Of a stretch of DNA of 13,091 nucleotides, positions 6,463-13,091 are shown in pieces. The DNA comes from Tannerellaceae bacterium (GTDB taxonomy: Bacteria; Bacteroidota; Bacteroidia; Bacteroidales; Tannerellaceae). The notes under the pieces were generated by a model. The model did not search any database. It saw only the letters and a list, made by a program, of their open reading frames with translations, and was not told the origin of the DNA. The translations under genes were made by a program, and so were the position numbers. The stretch is from contig JAISMW010000091.1 in assembly GCA_031276545.1 (NCBI GenBank), positions 1 through 13,091 on the forward strand, read 5' to 3'. Within the stretch, counting starts at the first letter, position 1. Every line of letters starts with the position of its first letter.

Positions 6463-6493
6463 TTTCGGTCTCCGGGGAGGCGGGGTACTTTTG
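6463..6493 (+). promoter_or_regulatory. Promoter of the susC-susD-peptidase operon
   Basis: TACTTTTG at 6486-6493 fits the TAnnTTTG -7 consensus, and TTTC at 6463-6466 lies 19 bases upstream in the -33 position (consensus TTTG). Transcription would start near 6500, giving a leader of about 65 bases that contains the hairpin at 6503-6542. The operon can therefore be expressed separately from the esterase. Confidence 0.6.
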
Positions 6494-6502
6494 CGCAGAA
6501 AA

Positions 6503-6542
6503 GCGCCCTCTCCGACCGGGTAGAAGGGGTCGTCGAGGGCGC
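6503..6542 (+). promoter_or_regulatory. GC-rich leader hairpin before susC
   Basis: GCGCCCTC (6503-6510) and GAGGGCGC (6535-6542) are perfect 8-base complements. Inside them CGACC (6513-6517) pairs with GGTCG (6528-6532), separated from the outer stem by a 2x2 internal loop and closing a 10-base loop. The hairpin begins at the predicted transcript start and ends 23 bases before the ATG. An A-rich segment, not a U-run, follows, so this is not a terminator. A role in mRNA stability or translation control is inferred. Confidence 0.5.
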
Positions 6543-6565
6543 CGTAACATTAAAACTTTAAAAAC

Positions 6566-9500
6566 ATGGTAAATGTATTAAGATTTATTTTGCCGGCCAT
6601 ATTTCTGGCTTCTTTTTCTGTTGTTGCGCAGAACGGGGGAAGGGTGACCGGCAGGGTGCTCGACAGTAAAACGCAGGAGCCTGTCATCGGGGCTACTGTG
6701 TCGCTTGTGAATGAAAGAACCGGAACGGTGAGTGATGCGCAGGGTAATTTCTCGCTCACCGTGCAATCGTTTCCGGTTACGGTCTCCGTGCATTTTCTGG
6801 GATACGGTACCCAGTCGGTGAAAATCGACAGGGCTTCGGGACCCGTTACGGTGCTGCTGCGCGAAAGCGCCAGTGCACTGCAGGAGGTGGTCGTGGTGGG
6901 ATACGGCACGCAAAAGAGGCAGGAACTCACCGGATCGGTGGCCTCGGTGTCTACCATTGCCCTGTCGCAGCAGGCTGTTTCGTTTGATCAACTGCTCGGC
7001 GGAGCCGTGGCCGGGCTGAATGTGACGCAAAGTTCCGGCGCTCCCGGTTCGACGTCGACGGTGCGTATCCGCGGAAGTAACTCTATTGCGGGGGGCAACG
7101 AACCGCTGTACGTGGTGGACGGCTACATTCTGTACAACGACAATACGCTGACGCGTACCGGCGTGGGCGGCAGCACCAGCGGCGTGGGCGGCTCGAACGA
7201 CGTGGCGGGTACCGTGGACGGCGGGCTGAATCCGCTTACGAGCATCAACCCGGCCGACATCGAAAGCGTGGATGTGCTGAAGGACGTATCCGCTACGGCC
7301 ATCTACGGCTCGCGTGGGGCCAACGGCGTGATTATTATTACCACCAAAAAGGGACGCCGGGGACGCAATGCCGTCAGCTATCACGGTACGTTCGGCACGC
7401 AGCGCATCAGCAAAAAGCTGGATCTGATGAATGCCGACCAGTGGGCCGGCCTCTTCACCGAAATAAGCGAAGACGGCAGAAGCCCCTACGAGCACGACTA
7501 CGCAAACAGGCTGTTGCCCAAAGGACAGTCCGAAGACTGGCAGGGCGCCGTGTTCCGGAGTGCATACAGTCAGAACCACCAGGTCTCCGTAAGCGGAGGG
7601 AGCGACGACTACCGTTATCTGCTGTCCGGCAGCTACAACGGCGAGACGGGTATCGTACGAAATACCGGCCTGACGCGCTACATCGGCAGGGTGAACCTCG
7701 ACAAGGATGTCTATCCCAATCTGAACGTGGGTACCAACCTCTCGATAGGACACACCGTGCTGCAGGGTCTCACCAACCAGGGAGGCTCAAATACCTACAA
7801 CTATGCCATCCGCGTATCGCCCCTCGTGCCCATACACAATGAGAGCGCCGACGATGGTTTCAACTACGCCAACCCCTTCGAGACGACCGATTACCGCATT
7901 GGCGACCGCACGCCGAATCCCGTATCGGATCTGCTGAAGTCGATTGTGGAAACGCGCAATATCTCGGTCATCGGCAATGCGTACGCGCAGTACCGCATCA
8001 TCCCCCAGTTGACGGCTAAAGTAAATATAGGGGTCAACCTGAATCATGCGACGCAGAATTTCTTCGCCCCCTCCACCTCCGCACGCGGACTGCTGGTGAA
8101 CGGATACGCCGGGGTGGGGAATAAGGATTACAACACCAGTCTGGTGGAATTTACCCTGAACTACAAGAACCTGTTTGCCGACATTCATTCCGTCGATATC
8201 CTGGGAGGATACACCACCGAGCATACCGGCATCGAATATGCCACGGCCGGTGCAAGCGGATTCCACAACGAATCGCTCACGTACCACAGTCTGCAAAGCG
8301 GCGAAAGCCGCGACACGCCGACGTCGGGAGGCGCCGTGTCGAACCTGAACTCCTTCCTGGGGAGGCTGAACTACTCGCTGCTGGAGCGCTACAACCTGAC
8401 GGCCTCCTTCCGCGCCGACGGCTCGTCGCGCTTTGCCGCCGGGCACCGCTGGGGATATTTCCCGTCGATCGGCGTATCGTGGAATGTGGTGAACGAACCT
8501 TTCTTTGCCGGCGCACAGAGCCTGTTTCCCCAACTGAAGGTAAGAGCCAGCGCCGGGCTGGTGGGCAACCAGGAGATTGGAGACTACCTCTATGCCCGCC
8601 TCTACACGCCGCGCAACTATTCGTTCGGCAACCGGATCGTGGTGGGCTATACGGCCACCAACTACGGCAACGACGACCTCCGGTGGGAATCCACCGCGCA
8701 GTACAACGGCGGTATCGACTTCGGCTTGCTGGACAACCGCCTCAGTTTCGTGGTAGACGCCTACTACAAGTTGACGTCCGACCTGCTGGTAGACCTTCCC
8801 GTGGAACGGAGTTCCGGCCTGCGCTCGAAGATGACCAATATCGGAAACATCAGCAATAAAGGGATAGAATTCAGCGTGAACGCCGTACTGGCAGACCGGA
8901 ACGATCTGCAGTGGACAGCCCTGGCCAATATCACCGCCAACCGGAACCGGATAGAGAAACTCGGCACCGCCGGCTTTATCTCCGGATCCACCATTGTGGA
9001 TGTAGACTTGCCGCTCGGCACCTTCTACGGCTACGTGTTCGACGGCATTGTACAGCCCGGCGAAGAGGCCTCGACACCCGTCCCGACCTGGGTAACGGGC
9101 GATAAATCCGTCCATGCCGGCGATGCGAAATTTGCCGACAGAGGGGGCGATCCCGGCGTGATAGACAGCAACGACCGTGTTGTCCTGGGCGACGCCCAGC
9201 CGGATTTCACCTACGGTTTCGCCACCCGGCTGAACTGGCGGGATCTGGATTTCTCCGTATCCTTCCAGGGAAGCCACGGCAACCAACTGTACAACGCCTT
9301 CCGCAACACGCTGGAGACGCCGTCGCGCAGCTATAACGGATCAGCCGTACTGGCCGACCGCTGGACGCCGGCACATACCGACACCGACGTGCCCCGCGCT
9401 GTGCCCGTCCCCTATTCTACCATCGACAGCCGCTACATCGAGGACGCTTCCTATCTCCGTCTCAAGGATATTACCCTGGGGTATACGCTCCGCCCGGGAC

Positions 9501-9685
9501 AGCGGCAGGGCTTACCTTCGCTCCGGCTGTTCGTATCGGCACAGAACCTGTTTGTGCTGACTCCCTATACCGGCTACGATCCCGAAGGCTCGCGCAACGG
9601 CGTCAGCGACCTCGAAATAGGCGTGGACAGCGGTACCTATCCCCGCGCAAAAACCTTCCTGGCCGGTCTGAGCCTTTCTTTCTGA
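6566..9685 (+). CDS. susC-like: SusC/RagA-type TonB-dependent outer-membrane transporter
   Basis: The 1039-residue protein has a signal peptide (residues 1-22, ending SVVAQ) and a carboxypeptidase-D-regulatory-like domain at about 25-100 (VTGRVLDSKTQEPVIGATV). A TonB-box-like LQEVVVVGYGTQK follows at 105-117. The plug contains VRIRGSNSIAGGNEPLYVVDG and the SusC signature INPADIESVDVLKD with SATAIYGSRGANGV to about 254. The rest is a 22-strand barrel ending in a terminal Phe. A Gly/Ser/Asn-rich stretch at 191-220 lengthens the plug loop before NPLTSINP. There is no STN domain, so it should not signal to an anti-sigma factor. It would import oligomeric ligand captured by the SusD partner 37 bp downstream, using TonB energy. 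The ligand class is not shown by sequence. The start follows a short A-rich leader without Shine-Dalgarno. Confidence 0.95.
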   Translation: MVNVLRFILPAIFLASFSVVAQNGGRVTGRVLDSKTQEPVIGATVSLVNERTGTVSDAQGNFSLTVQSFPVTVSVHFLGYGTQSVKIDRASGPVTVLLRESASALQEVVVVGYGTQKRQELTGSVASVSTIALSQQAVSFDQLLGGAVAGLNVTQSSGAPGSTSTVRIRGSNSIAGGNEPLYVVDGYILYNDNTLTRTGVGGSTSGVGGSNDVAGTVDGGLNPLTSINPADIESVDVLKDVSATAIYGSRGANGVIIITTKKGRRGRNAVSYHGTFGTQRISKKLDLMNADQWAGLFTEISEDGRSPYEHDYANRLLPKGQSEDWQGAVFRSAYSQNHQVSVSGGSDDYRYLLSGSYNGETGIVRNTGLTRYIGRVNLDKDVYPNLNVGTNLSIGHTVLQGLTNQGGSNTYNYAIRVSPLVPIHNESADDGFNYANPFETTDYRIGDRTPNPVSDLLKSIVETRNISVIGNAYAQYRIIPQLTAKVNIGVNLNHATQNFFAPSTSARGLLVNGYAGVGNKDYNTSLVEFTLNYKNLFADIHSVDILGGYTTEHTGIEYATAGASGFHNESLTYHSLQSGESRDTPTSGGAVSNLNSFLGRLNYSLLERYNLTASFRADGSSRFAAGHRWGYFPSIGVSWNVVNEPFFAGAQSLFPQLKVRASAGLVGNQEIGDYLYARLYTPRNYSFGNRIVVGYTATNYGNDDLRWESTAQYNGGIDFGLLDNRLSFVVDAYYKLTSDLLVDLPVERSSGLRSKMTNIGNISNKGIEFSVNAVLADRNDLQWTALANITANRNRIEKLGTAGFISGSTIVDVDLPLGTFYGYVFDGIVQPGEEASTPVPTWVTGDKSVHAGDAKFADRGGDPGVIDSNDRVVLGDAQPDFTYGFATRLNWRDLDFSVSFQGSHGNQLYNAFRNTLETPSRSYNGSAVLADRWTPAHTDTDVPRAVPVPYSTIDSRYIEDASYLRLKDITLGYTLRPGQRQGLPSLRLFVSAQNLFVLTPYTGYDPEGSRNGVSDLEIGVDSGTYPRAKTFLAGLSLSF

Positions 9686-9722
9686 ACATCCTGTATTACG
9701 TATCCAAAATGAAATAGAAGTT

Positions 9723-11375
9723 ATGAAACGAATAATAGCAAGTCTTTTTGTATTGACGGCCCTCCTTGCCTCGTGCAACGACCTGGATCTCAAACCCGTC
9801 AACGGAGTCGACGCGGAACAGTTTTTCCGCTCGGACAATGACGCCATCCTTGCCGTCAACGGAGTGTACGCCGCACTGGTGGAATCCGAAAGCGTCGTGC
9901 TCGCCTGGTGCGTCGACCTGGGTTCCGATGTATCTCAAAACGGCACCTCGATGCCCGAAGGTTCCGGCGCCGAACTCTCGGCCTTCCAGTTCAACGCCCT
10001 GAACCAGCATACATACTGGGCATGGAGCGACATTTACTACGGCATAGGCAATGCCACCACGCTGATAGACAAACTGAACGATCCGCAAACCACCGTATCG
10101 GACGCCATCCGGCGCAGGGTACGCGGGGAGGCCGAGTTTCTGCGTGCGTACTATTACTTCTCCATCGTGCAGCTCTTCGGAGACATACCGCTCATAGAAA
10201 AGGCCGGCTTCAATGCCGGAACGGACGCCGAACGCACAGACCGCCACAAGGTATACGCCTTTATCGTGCAGGATCTGGAAAACGCCATTGCCGACCTCTC
10301 GGACTATCCCACCTTTGCCTCCTACGGCGACGGCGACCGCGGGCGGGTATCGCAGCAAAGCGCTTATGGACTGCTGGCCAAAGTATACCTGGTATGGGCG
10401 CAGACCGACGGAGTGGAAAATCCGGACGAAAAGTACGATAGGGCCATCGCCAACGCCAACCTGGTGAAGGGATACACGCTGGAAGAAACCTTCCACCGCA
10501 ACTGGGAAAAGGACAACCGCTACGGAAAGGAAATCCTCTTCTCGGCCAACTACGTCATCTCGCAGGAAAGCTTCGGCGACGGGGGAAATCACTTGACGCA
10601 TTGCGCCTTCTCCACCGGATTCAACAACGAGGAAACGCCGCATGTGGTGGTGAGCGACCGCACCTTCTTCGATCGCTTCGACGACCGCGACCAGCGCAAA
10701 CTCGCTACCTTCCTGACGCACGCCGTGAATCCCGACAACGGCGACACCACCCTGTACACCCTGCCGCGCTATGCCAAATACGTCGACCTGACGGCGCCGG
10801 CCACCAGCTCCAAAAACCGCGAGCTGAATGCCTCCATCCTGCGCTACGCGGAAGTATTGCTGGTGAAAGCCGAGGCCATCAACGAACGCTACAAGCAGCC
10901 GAATCCCGAAGCCTACGAGGCCATCAACCGGGTGAGGCGCCGGGCATTCCGGGTAGGCGAATATGCCGACGGCAACGCCACGCAGACGGCCGAAGATATC
11001 GAACTGAAAAACCTGGACTATCGCGGGTTTCAGCAGGCGCTCCGCCGGGAACGTCTGTTCGAACTGACCTACGAGCAGGTGCGCTGGTACGACCTGGTAC
11101 GTTGGAAGGTGCTGGTGAAAACGGTGAAACGAGTGGCCGCATCGAACAAGAACACCAACGTCTCGGCCATACATTACCGCTTCCCCGTCCCGCAGTCGGA
11201 ACGCGATCTGAACGCCAAGCTGTGGCAGAACTGGGGCTATACCGGCTCCACCGAAGCCGAACCGATCTACGCCCGGCCGGACTACGAAGGAGGCCCGGAA
11301 AACAACGACGGCTGGACGGACGCCGAGGCGCAGTACCTCTATGAACATGTCTCGACGCCGAAAATCCCCCGATAA
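9723..11375 (+). CDS. susD-like: SusD/RagB-type surface lipoprotein, nutrient binding
   Basis: The 550-residue protein has a lipoprotein signal peptide with lipobox LLASC and Cys18 as the lipidated residue, followed by acidic NDLDL, which fits surface export in Bacteroidota. The N-terminal SusD domain includes EAEFLRAYYYFSIVQLFGD at about 136-154, the conserved TPR-like helix of the family. The C-terminal domain contains RRERLFELTYEQVRWYDLVR at about 441-460, also typical. Length is usual. SusD proteins form a lid over the SusC barrel and bind ligand at the cell surface. Immediate linkage to susC (37 bp) and to the peptidase (6 bp) indicates one transcript. Ligand residues cannot be assigned by eye. 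Confidence 0.95.
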   Translation: MKRIIASLFVLTALLASCNDLDLKPVNGVDAEQFFRSDNDAILAVNGVYAALVESESVVLAWCVDLGSDVSQNGTSMPEGSGAELSAFQFNALNQHTYWAWSDIYYGIGNATTLIDKLNDPQTTVSDAIRRRVRGEAEFLRAYYYFSIVQLFGDIPLIEKAGFNAGTDAERTDRHKVYAFIVQDLENAIADLSDYPTFASYGDGDRGRVSQQSAYGLLAKVYLVWAQTDGVENPDEKYDRAIANANLVKGYTLEETFHRNWEKDNRYGKEILFSANYVISQESFGDGGNHLTHCAFSTGFNNEETPHVVVSDRTFFDRFDDRDQRKLATFLTHAVNPDNGDTTLYTLPRYAKYVDLTAPATSSKNRELNASILRYAEVLLVKAEAINERYKQPNPEAYEAINRVRRRAFRVGEYADGNATQTAEDIELKNLDYRGFQQALRRERLFELTYEQVRWYDLVRWKVLVKTVKRVAASNKNTNVSAIHYRFPVPQSERDLNAKLWQNWGYTGSTEAEPIYARPDYEGGPENNDGWTDAEAQYLYEHVSTPKIPR

Positions 11376-11381
11376 GCCGAT

Positions 11382-12419
11382 ATGAAACGAATTATTTTTA
11401 CCGCGCTGGCTTCCGCCCTCTGCTGCACGGCGCTTCAGGCGCAGCAGCACGCGGAAGCCATCGACAGCCGCACCGTCGAAGCGCATCTGTCGTTCCTCGC
11501 CTCCGACGCGCTGGAAGGCCGCCGGGCAGGGAAGCAGGGCGGCCGCGTGGCCGCGGAATACATCCGGGCGACGCTGAAGGAATATGGCGTAAAGGCGTTC
11601 TACGACACGTATTTTCAGCCGTTCGAAGCCTTCAGTCCCCCACGCGAAAAGGAGATCGAATATCAGGTGCACCCCGATTCCGTCGCAAAGTACAGACAGT
11701 TGCCGGCCTACCGCAAGCTGAGCCTGCAAAACGTAGTGGGATACATCGAAGGCGAAAAGAAGGACGAGTACATCCTGATAGGCGCCCACTACGACCACCT
11801 GGGCATCGACGAAGAGCTGACAGGCGACCGCATCTACAACGGCGCCGACGACAATGCCTCCAGCCTGGCCGCCCTGCTGCAACTGGCCAAGGTATTCGCC
11901 GGACAGGAAGCGAAACCGAAGCGCAGCATCCTCTTCGCCTTCTGGGACGGAGAAGAAGTAAACTACCTGGGGTCGGAATATTTCGCGGCACACTTCGGCG
12001 ACATCCGCTCGATCCGGGCGAACATCAATCTCGACATGATAAGCCGCGAAGGACTGCTCCCCATCCTCTATCCGGAGTTCTCCATACCGGAGGCCACCGA
12101 CAGCAATACCGCTACGGGCAGGCAGTTCCACCTGGTATACACCGAAGAACTGGCCGGAGCCGGCCAACGCCTGCAGCAGTCGATCCGTTCCGAAGGACTG
12201 AAAGTGGAAGCCAAACTCTCCGTGATGGCACACGGATCCACCGGCAGCGACTACCTGCCCTTCACCCTGCGCGGCGTACCGATCCTGTGGTTCTTCACCG
12301 GTCTGCATCCCGATTACCATACCCCCTTCGACGAAACCGATCGCATAGACATAGAGAAACTGGTGCACATCACCAGAGCCATCTACCTGGGGCTATACAG
12401 CCTGGCCTACGAAGATTAA
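11382..12419 (+). CDS. Secreted M28-family zinc peptidase (aminopeptidase-like)
   Basis: The 345-residue protein has a signal peptide (residues 1-20, CCTALQA, without a lipobox). The M28 co-catalytic zinc site is complete: His136 in GAHYDHLG, bridging Asp157 in GADDNAS, catalytic Glu191 and ligand Glu192 in WDGEE, Asp218 in NLDMIS, and His313 in DYHTPFD. M28 enzymes remove N-terminal residues from peptides; some relatives are glutamate carboxypeptidases or glutaminyl cyclases, so exact specificity is open. Six bases separate it from susD, and it shares the MKRII start with the SusD protein. It is probably periplasmic and would process peptides that enter through the SusCD pair. A strong terminator follows at 12594-12640. 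Confidence 0.92.
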   Translation: MKRIIFTALASALCCTALQAQQHAEAIDSRTVEAHLSFLASDALEGRRAGKQGGRVAAEYIRATLKEYGVKAFYDTYFQPFEAFSPPREKEIEYQVHPDSVAKYRQLPAYRKLSLQNVVGYIEGEKKDEYILIGAHYDHLGIDEELTGDRIYNGADDNASSLAALLQLAKVFAGQEAKPKRSILFAFWDGEEVNYLGSEYFAAHFGDIRSIRANINLDMISREGLLPILYPEFSIPEATDSNTATGRQFHLVYTEELAGAGQRLQQSIRSEGLKVEAKLSVMAHGSTGSDYLPFTLRGVPILWFFTGLHPDYHTPFDETDRIDIEKLVHITRAIYLGLYSLAYED

Positions 12420-12593
12420 GCATAAAATCGAGTAGACGGTATCAAGAAGAGGGGGAGGAGCGCAAACTGTTCACTGCCCGTTATTCACTGTTTGACAGGC
12501 TTCCTTGCCGGTCTTTCCCGGTCGTATCGGGACTGCTTCTTTAGAAACTGTAAGTCCGAAGATCCGGCACGAATTAGCTCTCTTCCTAAAAAA

Positions 12594-12640
12594 AGCGAGG
12601 CTGCTTTCCCTATACAGGAAGCAGCCTCGCTCGCTTTTTT
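12594..12640. terminator. Bidirectional intrinsic terminator
   Basis: AGCGAGGCTGCTTTCC (12594-12609) pairs with GGAAGCAGCCTCGCT (12617-12631) with one bulged T, a stem of about 15 bp with a 7-base loop. A T6 run (12635-12640) follows on the plus strand, and A7 precedes it, giving a U-run on the minus strand too. It should end the peptidase operon from one side and the transposase remnant from the other. The preceding 12420-12590 shows no gene that I can support. Confidence 0.85.
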
Positions 12641-12690
12641 ACTCCGTTTGATAAAATACCCTTATTCTCTATTCATTTAATTAGTCACTG

Positions 12691-13035
12691 TTACGCAAGT
12701 TCATAATATTTGATAGCCTCCAATTCTTTCCAGGCATATTTTAGGGCGTGAAAATAAATTTTGGATTTCAAGGCAAAATGATTCAATTTATGCACGCACT
12801 TGAGTTTCTCCAATTTGATATAGGCCAACAGCGAGGCCAACAGATGATTCGTTTGTATAGTCACGGTTTTTGTAGGCGATTTTGCCAAAGAAGCGTTTTG
12901 TTTGAGTGATTTGTGATATTCTTCCACGCCCCACCGTTTTTTTGTAAAATGTTTGGAAATCGTTGGCGGAAAGGACTTTGTTGCAACGGCCGTCAAGACA
13001 GGATTATACCTTCCTGTTTCTGTATAAAAAATCAA
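12691..13035 (-). pseudogene. IS4-family transposase C-terminal remnant with frameshift(s)
   Basis: The minus strand encodes KRWGVEEYHKSLKQNASLAK, continuing through SPTKTVTIQTNHLLASLLAY, the C-terminal catalytic part of IS4-family DDE transposases. The family signature Y(2)R(3)E(6)K needs FYKKRWGVEEYHKSLK. The in-frame reading gives FTKKRW; the tyrosine lies in another frame, which reads LSANDFQTFYKK over 12938-12973. A single extra A in the A7 run (12937-12943) explains this. That alternative frame meets a stop soon upstream, so a second, compensating shift near 12970-12980 is likely. The 114-codon open frame is thus a product of offsetting indels, and the N-terminal two thirds of the enzyme is not visible before the window edge. 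Programmed slippage on A7 is an alternative, but less likely given the second disruption. Confidence 0.75.
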
Positions 13036-13091
13036 CCGGCTTTGTAAGCATCGGGCATACCTGTCTCTCTAAATTTATTTAAGGTTACCCA

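Noticed and set aside
6503..6542. susC leader hairpin as a terminator of the esterase transcript
   Set aside because: No U-run follows, and it lies downstream of the susC promoter within the predicted leader.
7787..9286. A 499-codon minus-strand open frame inside susC
   Set aside because: Antisense shadow of the SusC barrel region; no domain, no promoter, no independent support.
9696..12368. An 890-codon minus-strand open frame across susD and the peptidase
   Set aside because: It is the antisense shadow of two well-supported genes in G+C-rich DNA. It has no recognisable domain, reads as a low-complexity mix of Val/Gly/Arg, and spans a gene boundary.
12420..12590. Possible small gene or RNA between the peptidase and the terminator
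   Set aside because: No start with coding character, no promoter with both boxes, and only short imperfect inverted repeats were seen.
12937..12943. A7 run as a programmed frameshift site of an active transposase
   Set aside because: The other frame has a stop a short way upstream and the N-terminal catalytic part is not visible, so decay explains it better.

Overview
The window looks like chromosome of a Bacteroidota (order Bacteroidales) organism. It carries an adjacent SusC/SusD pair, promoters with the TAnnTTTG -7 box typical of that phylum, leaders without a Shine-Dalgarno sequence, and transposase fragments of IS1595-like and IS4-like type. Genus cannot be set from the sequence.

Left part (1-5423): the 5' end of an IS1595-like transposase runs off the left edge on the minus strand. 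Beside it lie two tandem minus-strand genes for bacterial NLR-like STAND proteins. The 917-aa gene (207-2960) is TIR + NB-ARC + eight 42-residue TPRs. The 763-aa gene (3065-5356) is NB-ARC + eight TPRs; it keeps only about 20 residues of the TIR start, so the TIR effector has been lost by a clean in-frame deletion. The two genes share their start codon context, leader, -7 box and 3' end. This junction sequence occurs in full or in part three times (118-239, 2931-3097, 5327-5423), so the pair arose by tandem cassette duplication. A leftmost junction with no gene behind it, next to the IS1595-like element, suggests a third member was interrupted or lost. By family these are candidate anti-phage or self/non-self sensors, but that role is inferred.

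Right part (5472-12419): a plus-strand nutrient-uptake cluster, visibly richer in G+C. In order: a secreted alpha/beta-hydrolase (esterase-like), a 51-codon acidic small ORF overlapping it by ATGA, then a promoter and a GC-rich leader hairpin followed by a SusC-type TonB-dependent transporter, a SusD-type surface lipoprotein and a secreted M28 zinc peptidase. Spacings of 37 and 6 bp indicate that susC, susD and the peptidase form one operon. No glycoside hydrolase and no local regulator are visible. The set fits uptake of peptides or of an esterified or peptide-linked substrate.

Right edge (12420-13091): a strong bidirectional hairpin terminator, then the decayed C-terminal end of an IS4-family transposase on the minus strand, in which a frameshift in an A7 run breaks the family's YREK signature.

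The most interesting item is the tandem NLR pair: one member armed with TIR, one with the effector removed but NTPase and sensor intact, with TPR units that appear to be shuffled by recombination.
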